Of a stretch of 64,000 bases of DNA, positions 17,855 through 28,330 are shown in pieces. Under the pieces are notes generated by a model. The model worked only from the letters and a program-made list of their open reading frames with translations. It searched no databases and was not told where the DNA came from. Each line of letters opens with the position of its first letter. The stretch's first letter is position 1. The translations under genes were made by a program, and so were the position numbers. Source of the stretch: Bradyrhizobium paxllaeri (GTDB lineage: Bacteria; Pseudomonadota; Alphaproteobacteria; Rhizobiales; Xanthobacteraceae); the NCBI RefSeq assembly GCF_001693515.2, contig NZ_CP042968.1:6572001-6636000 (forward strand), written 5' to 3'.

Positions 17855-19651
17855 TTACTTCGCCTCCGCCCGCTTGGGCGGGGTGGCCGGCCACGACTTC
17901 ACCAGCGTGTCGTAGTCGACGGTTTCACCCTTCGGCTTTTCGTTCGCCAGCTTGCGCTGGGGAGCGACGTTGCCGTCCTTCGCGGACTTGGCGAACCAGA
18001 ATTCGGCGGTCTCCTTCTTGTTCAGCTTCGGCCCGCACTCCTTCTGCACGCCGGACTTCTCGAGACGTTCGAGCACCGAGTCCTGGGCTGCGGCCAGCGC
18101 GTCCATCGCCTGTTGCGGCGTCTTGGCACCGGACGACGCATCGCCGATGTTCTGCCACCACAATTGCGCAAGCTTCGGATAGTCGGGCACGTTGTTGCCG
18201 GTCGGGGTCCACTGCACGCGCGCGGGCGAACGGTAGAACTCGATCAGGCCGCCGAGCTTCGGCGCGCGCTCAGTAAAGGACTTATCCCAGATGTCGGATT
18301 CACGCACGAAGGTGAGACCGACATGGCTCTTCTTCAAGCTCACCGTCTTGGAGTTGATGAACTGGAGATAGAGCCAGGCCGCCTTGCGGCGATCGGGCGG
18401 GGTCGACTTCAGCAGCGTGGCGGAGCCCGCGTCCTGGTAGCCGAGCTTCATGCCCTCTTTCCAGTACGAGCCGTGCGGCGACGGCGCCATGCGCCACTTC
18501 GGCGTGCCGTCCGCGTTCACGACTGCAATGCCCGGCTTCACCATGTCGGCGGTGAAAGCGGTGTACCAGAAGATCTGCTGGGCGATGTTGCCCTGCGCCG
18601 GCACTGGACCTGCTTCGGAGAAGGTCATGCCTTGCGCCTGCGGCGGGGCATACTTCTTCATCCAGTCGAGGTACTTGACGATCGAATAGACCGCCGCCGG
18701 GCCATTGGTGTCACCGCCGCGCTCGACCGACGAGCCGACCGGACGGCAGCCTTCCATGCGGATACCCCATTCATCGACCGGCTTGCCGTTCGGGATGCCC
18801 TTGTCGCCATTGCCGGCCATCGACAGCCACGCATCGGTGAACCGCCAGCCGAGCGAGGGATCCTTCTTGCCATAGTCCATGTGACCATAGACCTTGACGC
18901 CGTTGATCTCCTTGATGTCGTTGGTGAAGAACTCGGCGATGTCCTCATACGCCGACCAGTTCACGGGAACGCCGAGCTCGTAGCCATACTTGGCCTTGAA
19001 CTTGGCCTTGTACTCCGGATTGGAGAACCAGTCGTAGCGGAACCAGTAGAGGTTCGCGAACTGCTGGTCGGGAAGCTGATAGAGCTTGCCGTCCGGGCCC
19101 GTGGTGAAGGATTTGCCGATGAAGTCGTTGACGTCGAGCTGCGGATTGGTGACGTCCTTGCCTTCGCCGGTCATGTAATCCGACAGGATCACGGTCTGGC
19201 CGTAGCGGAAGTGGGTGCCGATCAGGTCGGAATCGTTGATCCATCCGTCATAGACGTTCTTGCCGGACTGCATCTGGGTCTGCAGCTTTTCAACGACGTC
19301 GCCTTCCTGGATCAGGTCGTGCTTGACCTTGATGCCGGTGATTTCGGTGAAGGCCTTCGCCAGCGTCCGCGATTCATATTCATGCGTCGTGATCGTTTCC
19401 GAGACGACGTTGATTTCCATGCCCTTGAAAGGCGCAGCCGCCTTTTCGAACCACTGCAGCTCTTTCAACTGGTCGGCCTTCGACAGCGTCGAGGGCTGGA
19501 ATTCGCTGTCGATCCACCTCTGGTTAGTGGCGTCGTCCGCACGCGCGGGTGCGGCAATGGTCACGGAAGCCGCGATCAGCGCAACCGCGCTGGTCATCGT
19601 CAGAAAGCTCTCCTTGGTCAACGGACCATTCCTTCCTCTCAAGCGTCGCAT
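17855..19651 (-). CDS. glpV: Glycerol ABC transporter substrate-binding protein GlpV
   Basis: A large periplasmic binding protein of 598 residues with a signal peptide (TMTSAVALIAASVTIAAPARA). Segments such as MEINVVSETITTHEYESRTL, GIKVKHDLIQEGDVVEKL and GKNVYDGWINDSDLIG fit the family 1 solute-binding fold of the glycerol/sugar importers. Gene order (ATPase, ATPase, permease, permease, small membrane protein, binding protein) matches the glpSTPQUV glycerol system characterised in Rhizobium leguminosarum. The start at 19651 has GGAGG upstream. It is the last gene of the operon. Confidence 0.9.
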   Translation of the reverse strand: MRRLRGRNGPLTKESFLTMTSAVALIAASVTIAAPARADDATNQRWIDSEFQPSTLSKADQLKELQWFEKAAAPFKGMEINVVSETITTHEYESRTLAKAFTEITGIKVKHDLIQEGDVVEKLQTQMQSGKNVYDGWINDSDLIGTHFRYGQTVILSDYMTGEGKDVTNPQLDVNDFIGKSFTTGPDGKLYQLPDQQFANLYWFRYDWFSNPEYKAKFKAKYGYELGVPVNWSAYEDIAEFFTNDIKEINGVKVYGHMDYGKKDPSLGWRFTDAWLSMAGNGDKGIPNGKPVDEWGIRMEGCRPVGSSVERGGDTNGPAAVYSIVKYLDWMKKYAPPQAQGMTFSEAGPVPAQGNIAQQIFWYTAFTADMVKPGIAVVNADGTPKWRMAPSPHGSYWKEGMKLGYQDAGSATLLKSTPPDRRKAAWLYLQFINSKTVSLKKSHVGLTFVRESDIWDKSFTERAPKLGGLIEFYRSPARVQWTPTGNNVPDYPKLAQLWWQNIGDASSGAKTPQQAMDALAAAQDSVLERLEKSGVQKECGPKLNKKETAEFWFAKSAKDGNVAPQRKLANEKPKGETVDYDTLVKSWPATPPKRAEAK

Positions 19652-19725
19652 GTTGGATCCTCCGGTTGCAGCGACAAACACAAACTCAGGCCCGGGTTGA
19701 TCCCGGATCTGCTCTTTCTCGCTTC

Positions 19726-20052
19726 CTAGACGGTGCGGAAAATCGCAACGGCCGATAGAAGCGAAATCACGGTTGCGAGCCACAGGCTCGAAATCTCAAC
19801 GCCCTCCCCGATCGGCAGAGTTGCGATCGGGTCGGTGCCGATAAAGGCAATCCACAGCAAATGAATGACGGCAGCGAGCACCAGCGAAATGAACAGGCGA
19901 TCGCCGCGCGTGGTCGGAATACGCAGCACGCCGACACGCTCGGCTTCGGGATAGGCGACCGCAAGCCAGGTCATGACGCCGAGCGTCAGCGCCAGCATCA
20001 CGAAGAAGATCGCGGTCGGCAGCGTCCAGGCCATCCATGCGATGTGTTCCAT
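19726..20052 (-). CDS. glpU: Small membrane protein of the glycerol transporter, GlpU (DUF2160)
   Basis: A 108-residue protein with three predicted membrane segments: WTLPTAIFFVMLALTLGVMT, LFISLVLAAVIHLLWIAFI and LWLATVISLLSAVAIF. Its position between permease GlpQ and binding protein GlpV, and the DUF2160-like sequence, match GlpU of the rhizobial glycerol ABC system. Its exact role is not established. The ATG at 20052 lies 2 bases after the glpQ stop, so coupled translation is likely. Confidence 0.88.
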   Translation of the reverse strand: MEHIAWMAWTLPTAIFFVMLALTLGVMTWLAVAYPEAERVGVLRIPTTRGDRLFISLVLAAVIHLLWIAFIGTDPIATLPIGEGVEISSLWLATVISLLSAVAIFRTV

Positions 20053-20054
20053 GG

Positions 20055-20860
20055 CTACACCCGTCCCAGCGCGAAGCCGCGCGCGATGTAGTTGCGAACG
20101 AACCAGATCACCAGCGCGCCGGGGATGATGGTGAGCACGCCTGCGGCGGCGAGCAGGCCCCAATCCATGCCGGCGGCCGAGACCGTGCGCGTCATGATCG
20201 CCGAGATCGGCTTGGCGTTGACCGATGTCAGCGTTCGCGCCAGCAGCAATTCGACCCAGGAGAACATGAAGCAGAAGAACGCGGCGACGCCGATGCCGCT
20301 CGCGATCAAGGGCACCAGGATCTTGGCGAAGAAGCGCGGGAACGAATAGCCGTCGAGGAACGCGGTCTCGTCGATCTCGCGCGGCACGCCCGAGACGAAG
20401 CCTTCGAGAATCCACACTGCGAGCGGCACATTAAAGATGCAGTGCGCGAGCGCGACCGCCCAGGGCGTATCGAACAAATTGATCGCCGAGTAGAGGTTGA
20501 AGAACGGCAGCGCGAACACGGCTGCCGGCGCCATGCGGTTCGACAACAGCCAGAAGAACAGATGCTTGTCGCCGAGGAAGCGGTAGCGCGAGAAGGCGTA
20601 GGCCGCCGGCAACGCCACCGCGATCGAGATCACGGTATTGATCAGAACATAAGTCAGCGAGTTGATGTAGCCGGAATACCAGCTCTCGTCGGTGAAGATG
20701 CGCTTGTAGTTTTCCAGTGTCGGCTGGTGCGGCCATAGCGTCATCGTCGTGACGATCTCGGTATTGGTCTTGAAGCTCATATTGACGAGCCAGTAGATCG
20801 GCAGCAGCAGGAAGATCAGGAACACCACCATGATGATGCGGCGGCCGGGAATCGAGTTCA

Positions 20861-20861
<1 letters not shown>
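20055..20861 (-). CDS. glpQ: Glycerol ABC transporter permease GlpQ
   Basis: An inner-membrane permease of 268 residues with about six helices. The EAA loop that docks an ATPase is seen at EIDETAFLDGYSFPRFFAKILVP-like sequence after GVPR. The N-terminal pattern (LIFLLLPIYWLVNMSFKTN) matches MalG/UgpE-type permeases. Its ATG overlaps the glpP stop. With GlpP it should form the heterodimeric channel. The name follows the rhizobial transporter and is unrelated to the GlpQ phosphodiesterase of enteric bacteria. Confidence 0.92.
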
Positions 20862-21762
<901 letters not shown>

Positions 21763-21763
<1 letters not shown>

Positions 21764-22848
21764 CAGGCAACCCCCTCGACCAGACGGCTGTCGGCATAGA
21801 CGTGAACATGGGCGGGATCGAACACGAGCCCGACCGCGTTGTCGGACACGGAGAATCCCGGCGGCACGCGCGCGGCGAACTTGGCATCGCCGATCCGCAC
21901 CCGGGCGAATCGCGCGCGGCCGAGATCGTCGATGCGCTCGATCGTGGCCGACAGCAGGCCCGATGCTGGAGCCGCGATGTTGACGAATTCCGGCCGCACG
22001 CCGATCTCGATCTTCGCACCTGCGGGCAGCACGCCGTAATTCCGGTGCAGGCCGATGACATGGCCGTCGATGCGCGCCTCGTGCCCGCTCACGACAGCCG
22101 GCACGATGTTCATGCCGGGCGAGCCGATGAAATAGCCGACGAAGGTGTGCGCGGGCTTGTCGAACAGCTCGGCCGGCGTGCCGCTCTGCACCACCCGGCC
22201 ATCATGCATGACGACGACCGTGTCGGCGAAGGTCAGCGCCTCGGTCTGGTCGTGGGTGACGTAGATCATCGTGAGATCGAGCTCGCGGTGCAGCGCTTTC
22301 AGCTTCGAGCGCAACTGCCATTTCAGCTCGGGATCGATCACCGTCAGCGGCTCGTCGAACAGAACAGCCGCGACGTCGGAGCGGACAAGGCCGCGGCCGA
22401 GCGAAATCTTTTGCTTGGCGTCGGCGGTCAGGCGCGTGGCCTTGCGATCGAGATAGAACGTGAGGTCCAGGAGATCGGCGATCTGCCTCACCCGCGCCTC
22501 GACCTCGGCCTTCGGCACGCCACGGTTCTGCAGTGGGAATGCGAGATTCTGCCCGACCGTCATGGTGTCGTAGATCACCGGAAACTGGAACACCTGGGCA
22601 ATGTTGCGCTTCTGGGTTGACAGAGGTGTGATGTCGGTGCCGTCGAACAGGATTTTTCCGCGCGAGGGCGTGACGATGCCGGAAATCAGGTTGAGCAGCG
22701 TGGTCTTGCCGCAGCCGGACGGGCCGAGCAGCGCATAGGCCCCGCCCTGCCGCCAAGTCATCGTCACCGGTTTCAACGCAAACGATTCCGGCGGCGCATC
22801 ATTGCCGCCGTAGGAGTGCGCGAGATCAACGAGGTCAATGCGTGCCAT
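21763..22848 (-). CDS. glpT: Glycerol ABC transporter ATPase GlpT
   Basis: An ABC ATPase of 361 residues with a C-terminal regulatory TOBE-like domain. Walker A is GPSGCGKT (42-49), Q-loop Gln88, Walker B VLFDEP with Glu166, and the switch histidine is His199 in YVTHDQ. The signature motif is LTADAKQK (140-147) rather than LSGGQ, so this subunit probably cannot complete the ATP site on its partner in the normal way. It pairs with GlpS. In the R. leguminosarum system both ATPase genes belong to the same transporter. The name is unrelated to the enteric glycerol-3-phosphate antiporter GlpT. Confidence 0.92.
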
Positions 22849-22860
22849 GTCGCATCTCCC

Positions 22861-24000
22861 TCACGCGCTTCTATTCTTTGACGCGTTTTCTTCACGCGAA
22901 CCGCCAGGCACTTCGCTTGAAAACGCTTTGCCCGGCGCGGCGACCAGACGGTCGGCAGCGTCGAACACGAAAACATTGTCGGGATCGAGCACGGCATCGA
23001 GCACATGACCGGGCTCGTATTCATGCACGCCCGGCAGCACCGCGACCCAGTTGGAGGCATCGCGGTTGAGATGCACGAAGCTTTCCGAACCGGTGATCTC
23101 GGTCACCGTGACGGTGGCGTGAAATGCGTGACGGCCGGCGATGCCGTTGGCCACCTCGAGCTGATGAGCCCGGAAGCCGACGCGATAGGGTCCGTCGGCA
23201 AGCTGCGCGTAGAGCCCGGTGGCCGGCGCCTGGACGCCGCCGGCATATTGCACCGAACCGTTCTTCTTCTCGATGCCAACGATGTTGAGCGGCGGATCGG
23301 AGAACACCTGCGCCACCCGCAGCGTATCCGGCTGACGATAGACTTTTGAGGTATCGCCGGCCTGCAGAACCTTGCCTTCCCACATGCAGACGGTATTGCC
23401 GCCGAGCAGGAGTGCCTCTGACGGTTCGGTCGTCGCATAGACGAAGATCGAGCCCGAGGCCTCGAAGATACGCGGCAGTTCGGCGCGCAATTCCTCGCGC
23501 AGCTTGTAATCGAGGTTGGCCAGCGGCTCGTCGAGCAGCACGAGGTCGGCGCCCTTGACCAGCGCGCGCGCAATCGCGGTGCGCTGCTGCTGGCCGCCGG
23601 AAAGCTGCAACGGCGTACGCTTCAGATAGGGCTCGAGCCGCAGCAGTTTCGCGGCCTGCTGGACCCGCCGGTCGATCTCCTCACGCGGCCTGCCCTGCAC
23701 CCGCAGGGGCGAGGCGATGTTCTCGTAGACCGTCAGCGAGGGATAGTTGATGAACTGCTGATAGACCATCGCGACCGAACGTTGCCGCACATCCGCACCG
23801 GTGACGTCCTTGCCGTCGACCAGCACGCGGCCGGTCGCAGGCTTATCGAGGCCGGCGAGCAGCCGCATGATCGACGTCTTGCCTGACAGCGTCGGTCCAA
23901 GCAGCACGCTCAGCGTGCCGCGTTCCAGCGTCAGCGAGACGTCGCGAATGGTCGCCATGCCATCCACGGTTCGCGTGACATGTTCAAGCGTGACGCTCAT
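22861..24000 (-). CDS. glpS: Glycerol ABC transporter ATPase GlpS
   Basis: An ABC ATPase of 379 residues, 12 bases upstream of glpT. Walker A is GPTLSGKT (35-42), Q-loop Gln81/82, signature LSGGQQQR is canonical (133-140), and Walker B is LVLLDEP with Glu158. The switch histidine is missing: the segment reads YATTEP, with Thr191 where histidine is expected. The losses in GlpS and GlpT complement each other (see findings). A C-terminal domain with beta strands follows. The start overlaps the end of glpD. Confidence 0.92.
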   Translation of the reverse strand: MSVTLEHVTRTVDGMATIRDVSLTLERGTLSVLLGPTLSGKTSIMRLLAGLDKPATGRVLVDGKDVTGADVRQRSVAMVYQQFINYPSLTVYENIASPLRVQGRPREEIDRRVQQAAKLLRLEPYLKRTPLQLSGGQQQRTAIARALVKGADLVLLDEPLANLDYKLREELRAELPRIFEASGSIFVYATTEPSEALLLGGNTVCMWEGKVLQAGDTSKVYRQPDTLRVAQVFSDPPLNIVGIEKKNGSVQYAGGVQAPATGLYAQLADGPYRVGFRAHQLEVANGIAGRHAFHATVTVTEITGSESFVHLNRDASNWVAVLPGVHEYEPGHVLDAVLDPDNVFVFDAADRLVAAPGKAFSSEVPGGSREENASKNRSA

Positions 24001-25541
24001 GGCCGCCCTCCCACCTCACGCAAGGGGCGTTCGCCGGAGCCACTATTGGCCTTCATCCATTCGTCGAGCACAGCGATTTCATCTGATGACAGCCGCAAGC
24101 CAAGCTTGGACCTTCGCCACACCACGTCTTCGGCGCTGCAGGCCCATTCGTTCGAAATCAGATAGCGGACCTCGCTTTCGGTCAGCGTAGCGCCAAACGA
24201 CTGGCCGAGGTCGGCCAATGATTTCGCATTGCCGAGCAATTTTGTCGCACGCGTGCCATAGGCATGCGCGAGCCGATTGGCATGCGCCGGTTCGAGGAAC
24301 GGATATTTTCGCGTCAGCTCCGCCGTCAGCGCCGCGACCGCCGAAACGTCCATGTCGCCGCCGGGCAGCGGCGCCTTGCCGGTCCACCCATCTTTCTCTT
24401 TCGCACTGTGCAGGTAGGGCGCGAGCCGCTCCAACGCCTCTTCCGCCAGGCGCCGATAGGTCGTGATCTTGCCGCCATAGATCGATAGCAGCGGCGCGCC
24501 ACCGGGCGTATCGAGTTCGAACACGTAGTCGCGGGTCGCGGCCTTGGCTTCGCTGGCACCGTCGTCATAGAGCGGACGGACGCCGGAATAAGTCCACACG
24601 ACATCGGCGGGCAGTACCGGCTTTTTCAGATACTCGCTGGCCGACGCACAGAGATATTGGATCTCCTCGGGGCTGGCCTTCACCTTGGCCGGATCGCCGT
24701 CGTAGTCGCGATCGGTGGTGCCGATCAGCGTAAAGTCGTCCTGGTAGGGAATGACGAAGATGATGCGGCCGTCGGCATTCTGGAACATGTAAGCGCGATC
24801 GTGATCGTATAGCTTGCGCACCACGATGTGGGAGCCTTGCACCAGCCGCACTTTTGCGCGCGCGTTGACGCCCGAGCCTGTCGACAGCACCTGCTCGACC
24901 CACGGGCCGCCGGCATTGACCAGCGCGCGCGCCTGGATGGTGGTGCGCGTACCGCTGATCGTGTTCTCGACGGTGAGGTGCCAGATGCCGTCGATTTGCC
25001 GGATCTCGACCGCGCGCGAGCGGGTGTGGATTTCCGCGCCGCGATCGGCCGCGTCGCGCGCGGTCAGCACGACAAGACGCGCGTCATCGACGAAACAGTC
25101 GGAATATTCGAAACCGCGCTTGTAGCGGTTGGCGATCAAGGGTTTGCCCACTTCATCGTGGACGAGATCGACCGAGCGTGTCGGCGGCAGCAGATGGCGG
25201 CCGCCAATATGGTCGTACAGGAACAACCCTAGCCTGAGCAGCCAGGCAGGCCGCAAGCCGGAATGGTGCGGCAAAACGAAACGCAAGGGCCTGATAATGT
25301 GGGGAGCGATCTGCCAGAGAATTTCGCGCTCGATCAGCGCCTCACGGACCAGGCGGAACTCGTAATACTCGAGATAGCGCAAGCCGCCATGCACGAGTTT
25401 GGTCGACCAGGATGACGTCCCACTCGCCAAGTCATTCATTTCGCAAAGGAAAACGGAATTGCCTCGGCCCACCGCGTCGCGCGCGATGCCGCAGCCATTA
25501 ATACCGCCTCCGATAATGGCGAGGTCGAATACCCGATCCAA
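23997..25541 (-). CDS. glpD: Glycerol-3-phosphate dehydrogenase GlpD
   Basis: A membrane-associated FAD enzyme that oxidises glycerol 3-phosphate to dihydroxyacetone phosphate and feeds electrons to quinone. The FAD motif AIIGGGINGCGIARDA stands at the N-terminus, followed by SSWSTKLVHGGLRYLE, a clear GlpD signature, and later GGKITTYRRLAEE. I prefer the TTG at 25541, with GGGGAAG upstream, because family members start just before this FAD motif; the frame also stays open to a TTG at 25625. glpK is not in this window, so the kinase step must be encoded elsewhere. It overlaps glpS by 4 bases and is the first operon gene. Confidence 0.93.
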   Translation of the reverse strand: MDRVFDLAIIGGGINGCGIARDAVGRGNSVFLCEMNDLASGTSSWSTKLVHGGLRYLEYYEFRLVREALIEREILWQIAPHIIRPLRFVLPHHSGLRPAWLLRLGLFLYDHIGGRHLLPPTRSVDLVHDEVGKPLIANRYKRGFEYSDCFVDDARLVVLTARDAADRGAEIHTRSRAVEIRQIDGIWHLTVENTISGTRTTIQARALVNAGGPWVEQVLSTGSGVNARAKVRLVQGSHIVVRKLYDHDRAYMFQNADGRIIFVIPYQDDFTLIGTTDRDYDGDPAKVKASPEEIQYLCASASEYLKKPVLPADVVWTYSGVRPLYDDGASEAKAATRDYVFELDTPGGAPLLSIYGGKITTYRRLAEEALERLAPYLHSAKEKDGWTGKAPLPGGDMDVSAVAALTAELTRKYPFLEPAHANRLAHAYGTRATKLLGNAKSLADLGQSFGATLTESEVRYLISNEWACSAEDVVWRRSKLGLRLSSDEIAVLDEWMKANSGSGERPLREVGGRP

Positions 25542-25584
25542 CAGACGCTTCCCCGGCGATCGCCTCTTCACTTCGGCGATTTTA

Positions 25585-25633
25585 CTTTCGGATATGGAGT
25601 TAATCACAACCAAAAACGAAAGCAAGACGAAAG
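25585..25633 (-). promoter_or_regulatory. Candidate GlpR-binding repeats upstream of glpD
   Basis: On the minus strand CTTTCG occurs at 25628-25633 and 25617-25622, exactly 11 bases (one helical turn) apart, and in inverted orientation at 25585-25590. DeoR-family repressors often bind short repeated half-sites of TTTCG type. The sites lie just before the preferred glpD start, and glpR is encoded close by. The link to GlpR is inference. Confidence 0.4.
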
Positions 25634-25674
25634 CGAAGTGAAAGTGGAACCAGGGGCGGCCTTGATCGGCGCGG

Positions 25675-26592
25675 TCAGCGTCCCCGCCTTCGCAGCGGAC
25701 CGCCGCTCACGACGTAAACGCCGGCGGAAATGCTTGATATCGCCATCCAGTCGATCATCGTTGGCCATTCACCGAGAACCGGGATTGCCATGACGGCTGT
25801 CATCGCGGGCGACAGCGCTGCGAACGCGGCACCGCTTGAGGCGCCGAGGATACTGACCGCACGCCCATAGAAAACGAGTGAAACGACAGCAGTCAGAAGC
25901 CCCTGCACCAACGCTTGAAGCGCCAGGTCGCTCCATGGCGCTTTCCCAAGGCTCAAGCCCTCCACGAACACATATACAGGCATGTAAAGAAACAAGGCGC
26001 CGACGGCAGCAATGCCCGCGGCATGCAACCCATCGAGCCGCGCGCGACGCATCGCGATCGTGTAGCAGGCCTACGCCAGGGCTGAGCCGAGGAACAATGC
26101 GTGTCCGATGGTCTGCCCGGATCCGATCGCGTCGCCGGCGCCCCACGCGACACCGAGAACGCCGAGCAGGATCAGCGCAAAGCCAATCTTTTTCGCGTCG
26201 GTGAATGGCTCATGCAGGATAACCGTTGCAAGCAGCGCGACGGCTAGCGGCATCACGCCGGGAAACAGCGCTCCCGCATGCGCCGCAGGTGCGAATAGGA
26301 GGCCCGCGTTCGCGAGCAGAACCGGCGCGCCCGCGCCGAGCACGATCGCCGCCAGCCCAACCCAGCCGAGGCGCTCGAGAACGAGACCTTTATTCAGCAC
26401 GTACGGCAGCAACAGCAGGCCGGCCACGCCAAAACGAAGCGCCGCGATATCCCATGGCGTGAGGCTGGTCTTGAGGCCGACGCGAGCCACAACGATCCAT
26501 CCGGACCAGATGCTGACGGCGGCGAGGCCATAGAGTGCGCCACGGACATATTCCGCAGTGGTGCGTCCAGCGACGGCAAAATCCGTCATCAT
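25675..26592 (-). pseudogene. EamA/DMT-family transporter broken by an in-frame TAG
   Basis: The two halves (26592-26071 and 26070-25675) lie in the same frame, separated by one TAG codon at 26071-26073. The protein reads GSALA-stop-ACYTIAMRRARLDG, where EamA proteins commonly have an aromatic residue, so a TGG to TAG change is the simplest event. The first half has about five membrane helices, the second half the rest (AVGALFLYMPVYVFV, LTAVVSLVFYGRAVSILGAS). EamA proteins export metabolites or drugs with ten helices; the first half alone would be unlikely to work. A sequencing error cannot be excluded. It is divergent from the CGNR gene. Confidence 0.85.
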
Positions 26593-26643
26593 CGCCTCCC
26601 TACAGGATGGACGACATAACCCTTTTAATATATTTTACAGGTT

Positions 26644-27261
26644 ATGCAACTCCGTGAGCAAGGACAACACTCCGATCCGTTCGAATGGAGCGGCGGACAT
26701 CCGGCGCTGGACCTGGTGAACAGTCTGGATGAGCGGCCCTCGTCTGCACCGATCGAGAATCTGGCAACGTATTCCGACCTGGTGCGGTTCGCGGCGCTGG
26801 CCGGACTGATTGATCGTCGAACCGCCGCGCGTCTGCAGCGGCTCGACAACCGCTCCGGCTCGCTTGTCGTGAAACGCGCGCGCGAACTTCGCGAACGTCT
26901 TCACAACGTGCTGGCTACTGCAAATGCGGGGCGGTTGCCGCGCCGAAGCGATCTCGACACGCTATCCGCCGCAATCCGGGCGGCACATGCGGCGCAGACA
27001 CTGGTCACCTCGCCCTCGCCCGGACTGGCCAATCGCCGTTGGTCGCCAGCGCGGGCGCACGAAATTCCCCTGCATGCCTGCTCGTTGGCGATCGAATGTC
27101 TGCTCGTTGACGAGGAACGCAAAAGAATTCGAAAATGCGGAGCCGCTGACTGCGACGTCTATTATCTCGACACCAGCAAGGGTCGGCGCCGGCAGTGGTG
27201 CAGCATGAAAGGTTGCGGAAACCGCGAAAAGCAACGGAGATGGCGTTCCGCGACGCGATAG
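26644..27261 (+). CDS. CGNR zinc-finger protein (ABATE domain)
   Basis: The N-terminal region (HPALDLVNSLD) matches the ABATE domain. The C-terminus has the CGNR zinc finger: CGAADC, then YYLDTSKGRRRQWCSMKGCGNREKQ-type sequence with four metal-binding cysteines. Such proteins are putative transcription regulators. The gene diverges from the broken DMT transporter across a 51-base gap, a pairing I know from other genomes, so it probably controls that transporter. The gene itself appears intact. Confidence 0.88.
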   Translation: MQLREQGQHSDPFEWSGGHPALDLVNSLDERPSSAPIENLATYSDLVRFAALAGLIDRRTAARLQRLDNRSGSLVVKRARELRERLHNVLATANAGRLPRRSDLDTLSAAIRAAHAAQTLVTSPSPGLANRRWSPARAHEIPLHACSLAIECLLVDEERKRIRKCGAADCDVYYLDTSKGRRRQWCSMKGCGNREKQRRWRSATR

Positions 27262-27271
27262 AGGCGAAGCG

Positions 27272-28105
27272 CTATCGCAATCGAACGGCGGCGGGAGGAG
27301 GAAGCGACTCGCTGGAGTCGTCGATATCCGCCGCCGGCTTCTCCATCGCCTCGACCACCTCGATGCCGCGGTGGTGGCAGATATTGGCAAGGCTTGCGGG
27401 CAACGGCGCGTCGGTCACAAACGTCTGGATCTGGCTGAGATGGGCGATGCGCACCGGCGCACTGCGGCGGAGCTTTGTGGAGTCCGCGACCAGCATGACG
27501 CTGCGCGCATTGGCGATGATGGCCTGGGCTGCCTGCACTTCGCGATAGTCGAAGTCGAGCAGCGCGCCCTCCTCGTCGATCGCGGATGCGCCGATGATGG
27601 CGTAATCGACCTTGAACTGGCCGATCAGGCTGATCGCGGTCGAACCGATCACCGCGCCGTCGGCGCGGCGCACCGCGCCGCCCGCCACGATCACCTCGAT
27701 GCGCGGATGGCGATACAAAAGCATCGCGACATTGAGGTTGTTGGTGATGACGAGCAGGTCCTCGTGCGAGGTCAGCGCGCTGGCGACTTCTTCGGTCGTG
27801 GTGCCGATGTTGATGAACAGCGAGCAGCCGTTCGGAATCCGCGACGCTGCGGCTATGCCGATCGCCCGCTTTTCCTCCGCCGCCACGAAGCGCCGCGCCT
27901 CATAGGCGAGATTCTCGACGCCGGAGGCAATGATGGCGCCGCCGTGGATGCGGGTCAGCGAGCGCTGGTCGCAGAGATCGTTGAGGTCCTTGCGGATGGT
28001 CTGCGCCGAGACCTCGAAACGCTTGGCGAGGTCTTCCACCATCACCCGGCCAAAGGCGCGCGCGATGTTGAGGATTTCAGTCTGGCGATGGGACAGTCCG
28101 GCCAT
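27272..28105 (-). CDS. glpR: DeoR-family repressor GlpR
   Basis: The N-terminal DeoR helix-turn-helix has RQTEILNIARAFGRVMVEDLA-like sequence followed by FEVSAQTIRKDLNDLCDQ and LTRIHGGAI, the hallmark of the family. The C-terminal sugar-phosphate sensing domain has FINIGTTTEEVASAL and IIGASAIDEEGALLDFDYREV. GlpR represses glycerol genes and is released by glycerol 3-phosphate. The glpD operon lies 1.7 kb downstream on the same strand, separated by the DMT/CGNR pair. Start ATG at 28105; upstream codons are probably not translated. Confidence 0.88.
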   Translation of the reverse strand: MAGLSHRQTEILNIARAFGRVMVEDLAKRFEVSAQTIRKDLNDLCDQRSLTRIHGGAIIASGVENLAYEARRFVAAEEKRAIGIAAASRIPNGCSLFINIGTTTEEVASALTSHEDLLVITNNLNVAMLLYRHPRIEVIVAGGAVRRADGAVIGSTAISLIGQFKVDYAIIGASAIDEEGALLDFDYREVQAAQAIIANARSVMLVADSTKLRRSAPVRIAHLSQIQTFVTDAPLPASLANICHHRGIEVVEAMEKPAADIDDSSESLPPPAAVRLR

Positions 28106-28330
28106 GGCGGCACCCTTGAGATACTTGGGGCACAAGGACAGTTTGAGGCACAAAGTTGCCGTCATGGTGCGGCTGATTGGGGCCGCGGTCAACGAGGGAG
28201 ATCGGCCGCACCGGCCGCCAGCGGGCCGAAACAAGGAAACTGGTTAAGGCAAGCAAGGCAATACGCCGCGCTCGACAAAACGACAGATGGCTGAAAGAGT
28301 GCCGCACAACTCAAAAAAATGGAGGAAACC

